Source: Oryctolagus cuniculus
Lineage: Eukaryota > Chordata > Mammalia > Lagomorpha > Leporidae
Direction of reading: 5' to 3'
NCBI RefSeq assembly: GCF_964237555.1
Contig: NC_091444.1
Span: 16,150,497-16,214,496 of the forward strand
Length of the DNA stretch: 64,000 nucleotides
Both the position numbers and the translations under genes were made by a program. Under the pieces are notes generated by a model. That model searched no databases, had not been told where the DNA came from, and was given only the letters and a program-made list of their open reading frames with translations. Positions 20,507 through 31,277 of the stretch are shown here, one piece after another. Each line of letters opens with the position of its first letter. The first letter of the stretch is position 1.

Positions 20507-21659
20507 GAGTAGTTCTTGGATGTATAGGCGAATGTTACTTATAGCAAGTGCATTTTTACAGAGAGGCATATATTAGGCTCTCCCATGTAGACTCTGCCAA
20601 TAATAACCAAATAAATGACTGCTGCACAGTTACAGTGATGGTTACGACAGTCTGAATGTCTCTGGCATCAATTTGGGGACCCAGCCACCAGGTAACAAGG
20701 CAGCCCCACAGGCACATGGTTCTGGAGATTACAGTGTGGGTCGGGGTGACCCACGGCATTAGCTAACGTCTCGGGGTTCTGTTTGCTGCAGTAGCTTCTT
20801 CATGAATGTAGCCCCTGCCGCAGCTTCAGAATCACTCCACAACAGAACAATCCTCGGGTTCTACACCATCGCAGAGAAGAAAATCCAGAATCTCCCTCTT
20901 AGGCCTCTCCAGGATCATTGCCAACCCCCAGCAGCATATGGGGTCTAAAGGGGAAGGCAGGGAGCATGCAGTGCCCACTCCGAGGTCCCGTCCACCCGTC
21001 CAGCACTCGGCTCTCGGTCCCCTCACCCTCACACCCAGCCCACCTGAGGCTCAGGCCAGCTCAGCAGCCACCTGCAGAGTAGGTGTGCACTGCAGCTCAG
21101 CCATCATGGATCCAAACCACAGTGCTAGCTTTGCTCCTGAAGATCAGAGCTGTCCTTCCAAGCACCGAGACCCAGGAGTCTCCCTCTGGCCCTGTGCAGA
21201 CACTGTTGGTGGATGGACTCCGGGGAGCTCAGCTCTGCAAACACAGAGCCCATTTACTACCTGGCTGCCTCTCCCCCACACACCTGAGTACACACCCACT
21301 CCCTCCTCCAGCAGGTCTCCTGCATTACACCCAAGCCCCAAGTACTCCGCCTCCCGGCAAGCAACGGGCTCGCACCTCCGGGGGCCCTGCTTCCCTGGAA
21401 GTAACAGGAACCCTCGGACTCCTTGTTGACTTACCACTGCCATTGCCACCCCCACATCCAAGCACACACCCGCTTGTTGGCCAAATTCAGTGCCTCGCAG
21501 CTTTCTTGCTGGCTGGCAGCCAGGGGCCACTCTCAGCGGCTGGAACCCACCACGTGCTCCTTGCCAAGTGCCCCTCCATCTTCAGCCCAGCAGGGGTACA
21601 GGACTCTTCCCCAGGGATCCTGTTTTGGTACACAAGGCCACCAGCCACAGGTACTCGAG
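20507..21659. other. single-copy sequence, C-rich from 20930
   Basis: No recognised repeat in most of it. 20930-21660 is C-rich with few stops in three plus frames (163- and 199-codon frames overlap), a composition effect. It passes gradually into an L2 element. Confidence 0.4.
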
Positions 21660-21809
21660 CCAAACCCATGGCATCTTGCTGACTTCCTCCTGGTCTTCAC
21701 TCCCCAGCCGGCTCCATGCCCCCTCCGTAACACCTGTTACACCCATGCACAGGGCCTCCCCCAGAGCCACCCCTGCACCTGACATTCCTCACAGCCTCTT
21801 AACTGCTTT

Positions 21810-21810
<1 letters not shown>

Positions 21811-21840
<30 letters not shown>
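21811..21840 (+). repeat. (CA)15 microsatellite
   Basis: Fifteen perfect CA units inside the L2 fragment. Confidence 0.98.
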
Positions 21841-21843
<3 letters not shown>

Positions 21844-22063
21844 TCCAGTGTCCATAGCACATCCACAATGGCTCTTGTAAAATCACAGATCTGATCTAAT
21901 TTTTGGAATTGCCTTCCTTTTTTGTTGTCTTTAGGATAAGGATCGAATTCCTCAATGCACTTCACCAAAGCATTCCAACCAGGATCCTAGTTATTTCCGA
22001 TTTCATCTCTGGCTCCTGCCCTCCACACAGCACTGAAAAAAAAAAAAAAAAAAAAAACAACTC

Positions 22064-22388
22064 GGGGTCAGCACCGTGGCGGAGCAGGTTAAGCCACCGC
22101 CTGCAGCGCCGGCATCCCATATGGGTGCTGGTTTGAGTCCCAGCTGTCCCACTTCCGGTCCAGCTCCCTGCTAATGGCCTGGGAAAGCAGTGGAAGATGG
22201 CCTAAGTGCTTGGGCCTCTGCACCACATGGGTAAACTCTTGGCTCCTGGCTTCGGATTGGCCCAACTCCAGCCACTGCAGCCATTTGGGGAGTGAAAAGC
22301 AGATGGAAGACCTCTGTCTCTCCTTCTCTCTCTCTCTCTCTCTCTCTAACTCTGCCTTTCACATAAATAAATAAAGTTTAAAAAAAAT
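22064..22388 (+). mobile_element. CSINE, classic form
   Basis: Full head, with a short deletion near 'gcaccacatgggtaaac'. It is preceded by an A22 run (22036-22057), so it landed next to an existing A tract within the L2. Its own tail ends near 22388. Confidence 0.93.
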
Positions 22389-22974
22389 GAACTAAGACCT
22401 GTCATTTAAAAAGGAAAGAAGGAAGGAAGGCAGGTAGGTAGGAGGGGAACCCACAGGCTCCGTCTTGGAGCTGCTTCTAAATCATTTCTAAACTCCTCCT
22501 CCCTCTCTGCCCGACTCTTTAGAAAGAACTAGCTTTCATGCAACACACTGCGTACTCTCTAACCTGCTACAGAGCCTCTGGACACACTTTCATTTTTATT
22601 TCAATGTTCTGTGCTTGGCAAATCAGAAACGACCCCTTTAAGCAATCTCCCCTGATTTCCCCAATGTGAAGGCTCCCATGGTGCTGTGCTCACCTCACAT
22701 ACGACCCACCGTGTTCTGTTAGCACAATCTGTCTAGCGGCACCCCTCCTGGACTACAATAAACCCACTAAGCTGGGAGCCATGTCATGCTCTTTATATCT
22801 CCAGTAATAATAGTAAATGCTAAATAGTAAATACTAAATACTACTACATTTAAAAAGAAAAAACTGAACAATGAATTTGGCCCCAATGATCACAGGTGGG
22901 TGTCTCTGGAAGGCAGGTGACAGAAGTTCGGAGCACAATACCTACACACTGGAGAATAACACCTGTGATGAAAA

Positions 22975-23212
22975 GGGGTGGGGCAGGCATTTGCTTCAGA
23001 CCCGGCTTCATGTTAATGCGCACCCAGGGACCCAGCAGGTAAGGCTCAAGTACTTGGGTCACTGCCACCCATGTGCAAAACCTGGATGGAACTCCTAGCT
23101 CCAGCTTTGGCCCAGCCCAGCTCTGGCCATTGAGGGCATTTGGGAAGTGAACCAGTTGAAACTGGCTCACACAGAGTGTTTATGTCTTGCTTCCTCTCAA
23201 ATAAAAAAAGAT
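22975..23212 (+). mobile_element. CSINE, divergent old form
   Basis: 'ggctcaagtacttgggtcac', 'ctggatggaactcc' and 'catttgggaagtgaaccag' are in order. The head is reduced to 'ggggcaggcatttgcttcag'. The tail is 'ctcaaataaaaaaag'. Confidence 0.8.
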
Positions 23213-23412
23213 TTTACAAAATAACGGGTAAATTATTGTCATAATATACTTCTAAATAATCCAATCTGAACTTATGCAAATCTGACCGCAAAACGTGAGC
23301 CCTTAAATGGTAACTCCTTGATAAACTAACCAGAATAATCAAATCTCAATAGAGCTACCCAGAAGAAAATGCTTGCATTCTTGCTTTTAGCATTTCATGG
23401 GTATATATTTTC

Positions 23413-23724
23413 CTAAAGATCATTTATTTATTTATTTGAAAGGCAGAGTTACAGAGAAAGAAAGAGAGGGAGAGACAGAGAGATCTTCCAAATGGCTGCA
23501 ACAGCAGGAACTGGGCCAACCCAAAGCCAGGAGCCAGGAGCTTCCTCCAGGTCTCCCACATGGGTCCAGGGGCCCAAGGACTTGAGCCATCTTCCACTGC
23601 CTTCTCAGGCACACTAGCAGGGAGCTAGATCAGAAGTGGAGCAGCCAGTACTTGAACCGGCACCCTTACGGGATGCTGGCACTGCAAGTAGTGGCTTAAT
23701 CCACTACGTCACAGCACTGGTCCC
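23413..23724 (-). mobile_element. CSINE, classic form
   Basis: (AAAT)n tail in reverse and a full core and head. A short piece near 'agatcttccaaatggctgc' is deleted. TSD 'catgggtatatat' (about 23396-23408) and 'catgtgtatatct' (23725-23737). Confidence 0.94.
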
Positions 23725-23773
23725 CATGTGTATATCTGACTTGCTTACTGTCAATTCAAAAATAAGCTGTCAG

Positions 23774-24200
23774 GGGCTGGTGTTAGGAGACTGGTGCAGT
23801 TGAATCTATGGCGCGATCTACACCCTGATTTACATCCTAGGCTCTAGCCCCCAGCTGCCATTGCTGGAAGCCAGGTGGCCACAGGGCCCAACCGCTGTGG
23901 TCAGCTCCACCCCCATCCTAATGGGATTCGCTGCTCCTACTTCCCTGCCCGCCCTCAGGCAAAGTTTTAAAAGGGCCTGTTCCTGAACAGTGGCTCTCTT
24001 GGCTCCTCTCCTCCTCTTGTCTCTCCTCGCCAGCTCCTCTCTCTTTTTTCCTTCTTTGCCCCTTCCCTCCAGCCTGCTGGTTTCCCCCAGTAAACCGTTT
24101 CCCTTACTCCGGTGTTCGGCGTGTTTTGTGACAGCCTAACAGAAATACATAACAGCTGGTGCAGAGGTCTACGCCTGCAACACCAGCATCCCATATGTGT
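23774..24200 (+). mobile_element. CSINE head fragment split by an LTR
   Basis: 'ggggctgg' (23773-23780) continues after the LTR as 'gctggtgcagaggtctacgc' to 'caccagcatcccatatg'. This reads as one CSINE head cut by the insertion. Only the head remains. Confidence 0.65.
23781..24154 (+). mobile_element. solo LTR, ERV family B
   Basis: 374 bp with matching ends TGTTA...TAACA and a 5-bp TSD 'gctgg' (23776-23780 and 24155-24159). 'gttttaaaagggcct' could be the TATA region. A CT-rich stretch follows (24000-24060), then an 'agtaaacc' poly(A)-like signal and a T/G-rich end 'gttcggcgtgttttgtgaca'. It has no visible similarity to family A. The U5 style recalls gammaretrovirus-like (class I) LTRs, which is inference. 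Confidence 0.65.
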
Positions 24201-24221
24201 TTGTTTGAGAGGTAGAAACAC

Positions 24222-24512
24222 GGGGCTGGTGCTGGGACATAGCAGGCACCAGCACCCCACGCGGCTGCTCTTCGTCCCATCCAGCTCCCTGCTATGGCCT
24301 GGAAAAGCAGTGGAAGATGGCCCCGGTGCTTGGGCTTCTGCCACCCCCATGGGACAACCAGATGAAGCTCCTGGCTCCTGGCTTCGGGCTGGCATAGCAC
24401 TGGCTGCTGTAGCCACCTGGGAGTGAACCAGTGGAAGGAAGATCTGTCTCCCTGTTTCTCCCTCTCTCTGTTAACTCTGACTTTCAAAATCGATCAATCT
24501 TTAAAAATAAAT
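24222..24512 (+). mobile_element. CSINE with a shortened head
   Basis: The head jumps from 'ggacatagcagg' to 'caccagcaccccac', losing about 25 bases and the B box. Core, CT tract and tail 'tttaaaaataaataa' are present. Confidence 0.9.
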
Positions 24513-25299
24513 AATTTTACAAATTGAAAGTGTTTTTTGCTAATTTTCAGAAACCATGTATAATAGAAATAACCACAAGTATTTCAGAGAAAAAAAAAGA
24601 ACTGTTCTCATTAAGAAGTTGTTTCCTGTGTTGTCCACTAGAAAGTCCCACTTTAAACATCGTGTGTGGAAGCACTGCACCCATTACAAAAGCAGCGCCA
24701 CCAGGCTTTCTAATTTATAGAGAAAAACAGTCTGAATATTCCCATAACTGCATTTCTAATTATTAAAGGTTCTGTGCTCTCCTTCTGAAATCATCTTTGT
24801 AATTTATTCATTCATTGTTTGCAAGTTTAAATCTTTGGCTTTTCAATGCCCTCTGAATGCTCTCAAACCTTATCTCCAAGAGGACAGAATGGATGTCTTC
24901 CCCCCGGAGGGCCCTGTGGGTTATCTGTATTTGGAAGACAAAACTGTGCACGGTGATTGAGCAAAACAGAGCCATCTGCTCAACCCCAAGTACAGACAGA
25001 GCTCAGAGGGGCCCAATTCGCCGGCCTCTGAGAGCTTACAACTCAGCAGAGAAGGAAAGGCCGCAGAGAAACTAAACTGATAAGGAAGTAAAGAATGAGT
25101 GTTGTGTAAACAAGAATCCATCAGAAGCGAGATTTCAACCCTGAAGTTGGGTCATTTAAAATAAATGGACTTAAATCACAGGAGATTAAAACAAAAGACT
25201 TGCTTCCTTTTGAAAAATGGATCTTAGCATCAGTATCACCATCACCATCCAAAAAACATCAGTGTGTTGCTACCGACCATGACTGCCCGGCACAGATCC
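24513..25299. other. single-copy sequence
   Basis: 787 bases, AT-rich at both ends. I see no repeat and no exon. Confidence 0.4.
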
Positions 25300-25690
25300 C
25301 CTGGGCTGCTCCCACTGTTGTGGGTACAGACTCCCCAAAACTCATGCAGATGCTTATCCTCTGACCTCTTCATGTTAATGTTGACTCATTACGGGTGGAG
25401 ACCTGATCCTGGGCGCTGAGCCCTGGGGCTGATGGGAAGTCTGTGGTCTTGGTGGGGCATAGCCTCCGAGAGAGGTCTGTTTATCTGAGTTCAAGTTCAT
25501 CTCAGGTTCTCTGCTTCCCAGCTAACCTTGGGATCATGCCTGCACACCTACCAGGATCAGCCTCCCGCAGACGACAGGCTTTGGGGTACCAGATCCCGGA
25601 ACCCCCAACTGTAAGCTAAAACAACCTTTCTTGCCCAAGGAAGTGCCCCTCAGGTACTTTAAAGTAATGAAAACAGGATAATACAAGACA
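25300..25690 (+). mobile_element. MaLR LTR remnant (MLT1/MST type)
   Basis: Starts like 'gactccccaaaactcatgc'. The 3' end is recognisable as 'caactgtaagctaaaacaac', 'aagtgcccctcaggtac' and 'aatgaaaacaggataatac', the pattern of a MaLR LTR end. Old and gapped. Confidence 0.6.
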
Positions 25691-25864
25691 TTTAGCAGTC
25701 CCAGGCCCCAGAGTTCACAGTTCTCCACCTAATGGCTGATTCAACCAGGACTTACGAGAGCCACCAGTGTCAGGTTCTCAAGGAGTCACATCCACTCAAG
25801 TTCATCTTTTCTCCCCTTGCAATTCAATATGTGTGTTTACTATAATTTCCTGGAGGCCAAATAG

Positions 25865-26095
25865 CACCGGGACTAACAAAGGACTGTGGAATCCCACTGC
25901 CTGGGTTCGAGTCCCGACTCTGCCACTTGCTCGCTATGTGACCCTGGAGAACTTACTCAGCCTCTCTCTACCACACAATCTCTCTCTACTTCACAATCTG
26001 AGAACTGATCATGCTTACATGTTAACCTCGTTGACAGGATTCAACACAATAGATTAGTAAGCCCTCAGTATAGAACCTGCCAGAAAGCAATGCTC
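25865..26095 (+). mobile_element. MIR, well preserved
   Basis: The core 'gcctgggttcgagtcccg' plus 'actctgccacttgctcgcta' and 'tgtgaccctggagaacttac' is almost canonical MIR. The tail part 'gttgacaggattcaacac' follows in order. Confidence 0.9.
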
Positions 26096-26099
26096 TTAA

Positions 26100-26185
26100 T
26101 CCATTAGGGCAGGGGCCATCTCACCTCTGCTTCCCAGTACACTCCTTGCACTTGGGAGCCACAGGTGCTGCATGAAATTAATTAG
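26100..26185 (+). mobile_element. L2 3'-end fragment
   Basis: 'ccattagggcaggggccatc' and 'ctgcttcccagtacactcc' match L2 'gagggcagggacc...tatccccagc'. Confidence 0.6.
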
Positions 26186-26224
26186 ATGATTAGGGTCACA
26201 CAGAGGAATGAAAGCAAGGTCGAG

Positions 26225-26995
26225 CTCCTTGGTTCACGGGTGTCTACCGTATCTCAGGCTCTGTTCCCAGCACTGGGGATGCAGAAATCAATAAAACTGC
26301 CAAGGGGCCGGTGCTGTGGTATGGCAGGGTTAAGCCTCCGCCTGTGGCGCCTGCATCCCTTACAGGTGCCGGTTTGTGTACCCGCTGCCCAATTTCCAAT
26401 CCGGCTCTCTGCTAACAGCCTGGGAAAGCAGTGAAAGATGACCCAAGAGCTTGGGTCCCTGCACCCACATGGGAGACCTGGAAGAAGCTCCTGGCTCCTA
26501 CCTTCAGATCAGCCCAGCTCCAGCCGTGGCAGCCATTTGGTGAGTGAACCAGCAGATGGAAGATCTCTCTCTGTAACTCAGTCTCTCAAGTAAGTAAATA
26601 AATCTTAAAAAACTGCCAAACCTCCGTGTTCTAGTGAAATTTACAATATAATGGAGGGAAGACAATGCACCTGGAAACACAATACAACGCAGAGGACAAG
26701 TGTAGAGGACCTGAGACTTAACCTGGTAGGGGGCAAGGGTGGGTCTGGGGGAGTCTCCTGGAAAGGGGAACCATTTAAGCCGGGACTTAAAGGCGGTGAA
26801 AGAGCAAGCAAGCAAAGATCCAGGCAAGGGAGGAGCCAGTGCATCGGTCTGGAGTGGAGAGTGGGAGGAGTAGGACAGGAAGCCACAGTCAGTGGGAAGG
26901 TAGGAAGGGCACAAGTCCTTTAGGGTCCTGCGGACAGAAACTATTAAGAGATTTTTGGTTTTACTGAGAGAAATGAGGAGATCTGTCAGATACAG
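26225..26995 (-). mobile_element. L2 fragment split by a CSINE
   Basis: Reversed L2 landmarks: 'ggctctgttcccagcactgg', then 'gatgcagaaatcaataaaac', interrupted at 26304. It resumes as 'ttctagtgaaatttacaata', 'agcaagcaaagatccaggc' and 'gtcctttagggtcctgcgg'. Reading continues correctly across the insertion. Confidence 0.65.
26304..26608 (+). mobile_element. CSINE, classic form, in L2
   Basis: The TSD 'aaaactgccaa' is perfect (26293-26303 and 26609-26619). The CT tract is cut to 'tctctctctgtaactc'. Confidence 0.96.
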
Positions 26996-27036
26996 ATACA
27001 AACATAGAGATATGCAGATGAAGATTTAATCTCACC

Positions 27037-27291
27037 AGGGCGCTGGTTCGACTCCCAGCCACTCCACTTCTGATCCAGCTCCCAGCTAATGCACCTGGGA
27101 AAGCAACGAAAGACAGCCCAAGTCCTTGGGCCCCTGCACCCCTGTGGGAGACCTGGAGGAAGCTCCTGGTTCCAGATCAGCACAGCTCCAGCCATTGCTG
27201 CCATTGGGGAGTGAACCAGCGCTGAAAGACCTCTCTCGCTCTCGCTCTCTGTAGCTCTGCCTTTCAAATAAATAAATTTTTAAAGAAAAAA
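27037..27291 (+). mobile_element. CSINE, 5' truncated at the B box
   Basis: Begins at 'gggcgctggttcgactcc', so the first 50 bases are missing. The core is intact and the A-rich tail is followed directly by twelve G. Confidence 0.9.
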
Positions 27292-27303
27292 GGGGGGGGG
27301 GGG
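27292..27303 (+). repeat. G12 run after a SINE tail
   Basis: Twelve G directly after the A tail of the preceding CSINE. Runs this long are rare and error-prone in assemblies. Confidence 0.85.
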
Positions 27304-28107
27304 TTAATGAGCTTAGCATGTTACAGAAACAACAAGATTCCTGCATGAACAAGGGCAAAAGGCATTCCCCAAAGAGGAGTCACCAAAGAGGCCAGGACAG
27401 TGAGGCGCTACAGCGGCTGAGACCAGACATGGAAGGGGCTGGGGCTGGAAAGAAGTCTAAGGAAGGTTGTTGCCAGCCAGCCAAGGGCCAACCCTGGCCA
27501 GGGAAGCGAAGAGATGGGGAGAAATGGACATGAACACCCCTGCACCTGCTTCTCTGCTCGTTGCCTTAGCCGCCACTTAATTCTGGCTGTTTGCAATCAT
27601 TTAAAATGACCCTAAGGTTGAGACTTGGGTTGAACAGTTCAATCATCCAAGGACACAATAAACTATCCAGCCCTTATTTGCAGCATTTCTACCCAGAATT
27701 TGAATATGATGAACAACCCTACCCTTTGCAGAGAGGGTAGGAGCGGGGTCCTCGGGGGGCATCCTCTGGGCAAAGGGTTCTAACTTTCCTGAAGCAGGAA
27801 ATCAGAGAGGAGTAGACCAACATCCTCCGGATTCTTCAACTACCCTCAACTTGTCAGCTGATGTTGATGTTACCGAAAGCCTTTTCTGTGCTCACGTGAC
27901 TGAAGGCCCCAATACAAACAAGTGTAAAGAAGAAAACAAAACCTGGCTTACCACTCCCAAATGCCACGGTTAGGCAGGAGGAACCGTCTAAGGGCGGGGC
28001 CCAAAAACCTGAGCGTTCCCTAGGGGGAGTCCTTAAATTCCAAGTAGTGGAATAAACAATAAACAAAAGTTATTCTGATTGCTCTTTTACGAAATTACAT
28101 TCAATGA
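27304..28107. other. single-copy sequence
   Basis: No repeat I can name with confidence. 27330-27530 is purine-rich and may be worn L2. No coding signal. Confidence 0.4.
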
Positions 28108-28456
28108 GGGGTCTGGTGTTACAGAACACTGGGTTAAGTAGCTGCTTGCAACACTGGCATCCCCTATCCGAGTGCCAGTTCCGGTCCCAGCTCCCCTGCA
28201 CAATGAGCTCCTTGCTAATGCCCCGTGGGAAAGCAGCAAATGGTGCCTCAAGCGCTTGGGTCCCTGTTGCCCACATGGGAGACCCGGATGAAGTTCCGGG
28301 TTCCTGGCTTCATCCTGGCGCAACCCTGGCTGTTGTGGCCGTTTGGGGAGTGAACCAATGAATAGAAGCTCGCTCTCTCGCTCTCTCTCACTCTCTCTCC
28401 CTTTCTCTTTCTCCCTGTTACTCTGCTTTCCAAATAAATAAATAGCAAATCTTCTT
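28108..28456 (+). mobile_element. CSINE, old copy
   Basis: Head 'ggggtctggtgttacagaac', a B box decayed to 'agttccggtccc', and an expanded CT tract (28370-28420). Tail 'aaataaataaatagcaaat'. Confidence 0.9.
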
Positions 28457-28930
28457 TAAACACATGATCTACTGGTGCCTGTGGACAGGCTCTTCAACTG
28501 GGACTGCTTTCCTGGGCCGTGCAGTTCAAGTGAAGGTAATTCTCACGAAATTGGCCTCTTTAGGGAGCTCCCAGGGCGAAACAGCCAGAGCAGGAGTTTT
28601 CAAGTTCAAAGGGGGAAATGTTGCAACTACTGGAATTAATACATGACTGCCTCCATCACCCCGAGGCCACAAGCGTGGAAAGACCCCCCGGGGTGTGAAC
28701 ACTGGCACACACAGGGGAGAGCAGTGCGCCATCAAGCCTTCCCAAAGCCTCCCCCTTCCTGCTGTCTCTCAGGACTCTCAGCCCAAGGCAAAAGAACCCT
28801 CTTTCATGCGGGACTGCACTCTCCTCCCCAGAGAGCTGCATGCCCCACCTGTCTCCACCAGCCAACAGACTTCCCAGCCAAGCTTTCTGGACCTCAGCCT
28901 CAGCACTTGGTGTTTCCATGCCTGCAACCC
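28457..28930. other. single-copy sequence
   Basis: GC-rich and unrecognised. Overlapping frames on both strands of 87-148 codons cancel each other as gene evidence. Confidence 0.4.
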
Positions 28931-29238
28931 ACTTTCCCCAGATGTTTGCACAGCCGGCCGCTTCTCACGGCAGTTCCCACGGTGGACACTGGGCCCCCGC
29001 CGGACCTCCTACCACCCCCTTCTACATTAGCCCGGCTGGCCCCAGCTCCTCAGCCCCACCCTTTGCAATCACTGCACTTATCACTCTGAAACCATTGTTG
29101 ACGGCTGAGTTTTGCTCCCTACCACTGTCGAATACGGGCTTCGAGGGGCGAGCACCGAATCTGCCTGGTTCCCCACTGCAAGACGGGAGCCAGCGCCTGG
29201 CATGGGTTAAGTGCCCATTAAATATTTATTATTGACCG
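28931..29238 (+). mobile_element. L2 3' end
   Basis: 'aatcactgcacttatcactc', 'gggagccagcgcctggcatg' and 'taagtgcccattaaatattt' give the L2 end in correct order and spacing. Confidence 0.65.
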
Positions 29239-29879
29239 GGCAAACAGTGGATCTGAGTTATCTGGGCGAGCGGAGCAGTGGTGTACAGTGCCTGAGGGCT
29301 GCTGGTCCATTTCAATGGGTGGCTTAAATCCCTCATAAGCAAGTCAAAAGCAAGTTTGAAGCAATTAGCCAGAGAAGTCAGATGCAACCCCCCCCCTTCC
29401 GGCCTCACCTACCGGTTCTAGAGCAAGTCCACCTTCGGAGTTCTGTCAATAGGTGACTTGACTTTGCATGTGTAAATCTGGCAGTAAACAGCTTCTTTGC
29501 TACTGTTAAATAAAACTTGTAGAAGGCCATCGATTGGGACTGGACTCCGGTACTGGGCCCCACAGGACAAACCAATGGCAGCCCTAAGCTACTTGTAAAT
29601 GAAACTGACTTGACTTGGGAAGACACTCCCGCTGAGTGCTGGTTATTTACAGCGGCCGCTGCGGCCAGCTGATGCCAATGAGTGCAGCCAATTAAGTGGA
29701 GCTTTCCCCCTCCCTTTCTCTCCTCTCCATAAATACAGACTGACCCAGCGCTGCGCGGGAGTTCTTGCTACCTACCTGTCCCGTTCTTGGCGTGGTGATC
29801 TGCTCAAGCCCCGATAAATTTAAACGTTGAAGGCGTCTCCTGTTTAACACTACTGACAGTGGGCAATGGGTGTTTCCCT
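29239..29879. other. single-copy sequence with promoter-like block
   Basis: No repeats recognised. The middle (29590-29830) combines GC-rich and factor-site-like motifs, described separately. A C-run lies at 29389-29396. Confidence 0.45.
29640..29765 (+). promoter_or_regulatory. candidate TATA-type promoter or enhancer
   Basis: In order: 'gcggccgctgcggcc' (29652-29666), an E-box 'cagctg', two 'ccaat' boxes (29675 and 29688), an NKX2-type 'ttaagtgg' (29692-29699), a pyrimidine tract, a TATA-like 'cataaata' (29728-29735) and CpG-rich 'cagcgctgcgcggg' about 20 bases on. Spacing suits initiation near 29760 on the plus strand. No following gene is recognised. Confidence 0.3.
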
Positions 29880-30203
29880 GGGACGTTCCGGGTACGGTGG
29901 GTTAAGCTGCCACCTGCAATGCCAGCGCCCTATAGGAGCACGGGTTCAGTTCCTGGCAGCCCCACTTCCCATCCAGCGCCCTGCTAATGGCCTGGGAAAG
30001 CAGTGGAGGACAGCCCAGGTGTGTGGGCCCCTGCACCCACATGGGAGACCCAGGTGTAGTTCCAGGCTTCTGGCCCAGCCCTAGTTGTTTCAGCCGTTTT
30101 GGGAGTGAATCTGTGGATGAAGCACGCTTGCTCTCTCTGTGTGTCTGTAACTCTGCCTTTCAAATAAATAGATAGACCTTTTTTCTTAAAAAAAAAAAAA
30201 AAA
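29880..30203 (+). mobile_element. CSINE, classic form
   Basis: Worn head 'ggggacgttccgggtacggtg', good core, short CT tract and tail 'aaataaatagatagacctt' ending in A15. Confidence 0.9.
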
Positions 30204-30508
30204 TCTGTTGGAGCCTGCCTTGTCTGTGCCCCGGGCTTCTCGGGTTTTTTTTTTTTGTTTTAATAAGAAGGTTTCTTCCACCTCTAAATTATGATTTTTC
30301 TGTTATTCTCAGGTGATATTTTTAACAAGACTATCTTTTAATTAACACTTGAAATTAAAAACGTTTTTAACCCTTCAATTTGTTTCTCATCTGTTGCAAT
30401 GAGTTCCTGTTTTCCAAGAACACAAGAATTTTTTAAAAACATTTGTGAAATAATTTTATAATCAGTATCTACACAACAAAACGTTTCCATTGGGGTAAAG
30501 GTGCAACC
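30204..30508. other. AT-rich single-copy sequence
   Basis: 305 bases with a T11 run near 30246. Nothing else is recognised. Confidence 0.4.
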
Positions 30509-30525
30509 ATGGCAGCCAACATTTC

Positions 30526-30526
30526 T

Positions 30527-30569
<43 letters not shown>

Positions 30570-30813
30570 GTTAGAGCGCTGTGCCTATCCGAAGCCAGGA
30601 GCCAGGTGCTTCCTCCTGGTCTCCCATGTGGGTGCAGGGCCCAAGGACTTGGCCCATCCTCCACTGGCTTCCGGGCCACAGCAGAGAGCTGGACTGGAAG
30701 AGGAGCAACCGGGACTAGAACCCGGCGCCCACATGGCATGCTAGTGCTGCAGGCGGAGGATTAACCAAGTGAGCCACGGAGCCAGCCACCCACCCCCACT
30801 GCCACCCCCACCC
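30526..30813 (-). mobile_element. CSINE, young, with extra 5' leader
   Basis: T-rich tail (T29), core and head end at 'gagccagcc' (about 30787) on the minus strand. The CT-tract region is deleted. The TSD 'tggcagccaacattt' (30510-30524 and 30814-30828) encloses a further 26 bases of C-rich sequence beyond the SINE 5' end, so the transcript that jumped was longer than the element. Confidence 0.9.
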
Positions 30814-30828
30814 TGGCAGCCAACATTT

Positions 30829-31277
30829 TTTTGCGCTGGACTGCCTGTGCCGGAATCTCTGGCCTAGGGGAAGTCACGTGATCCCGACGCCAGCCTCTGG
30901 AACTTTAGGTAATAACGTAGTCACTTCCACTTTGCGGAAGAAGAAACTGCAACACGGTGAGAACACGCTTGCTCCCAGCTCACCCCGGGCCCTCACGCCA
31001 GGGCGGGTGTGCGCTCCAAGGTGCACCTGCCCAGTCACCCTGCCATCGTGGCCTCTGCGGACAGGGTTTTTCCGGCCCTGGACTGGGCAAAGCCGATCTA
31101 AGCCTTAAAAAAATAAAGTTATCAAATGTTATGATACGTCAGTTTGTCTACTTAACAATTAAAATCGCTTTACTCCTAGGTTAGAAAAAAAGGCCAAAAA
31201 AAAAAAAACTGCAGGAAATACTTTTATGACACAGGAGCTAATATATCCTTTTCTTTAAAGAGCTCCTTAATAGGAAA
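30829..31277. other. single-copy sequence
   Basis: No named repeat. A poly(A) run near 31196-31208 has no visible source. Confidence 0.4.

Larger units (their letters stand above)
21660..22850 (+). mobile_element. long L2 fragment, split by a CSINE
   Basis: Successive L2 landmarks are readable: 'cacatccacaatggctcttgt' then 'aaatcacagatctgatct' (21858-21900), 'gataaggatcgaattcctc', 'ctggctcctgccctcc' (to about 22035), and after the SINE 'tctcccctgatttcccc' and 'ctaagctgggagccatgtca'. This is one of the longest ancient LINE pieces in the window. Confidence 0.7.

Noticed and set aside
19826..20512. 228-codon open frame, the longest in the window
   Set aside because: Its last third is a reversed CSINE, and the rest looks like translated single-copy DNA without conserved motifs.
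21083..21682. 199-codon open frame
   Set aside because: Proline/leucine-rich low-complexity translation of a C-rich region, overlapped by other long frames in different phases.
25890..25925. tRNA gene suggested by 'gggttcgagtcccg'
   Set aside because: This is the B box of a MIR. No cloverleaf can be built around it. The same holds for the 'ggttcgagtcc' strings of the CSINEs.
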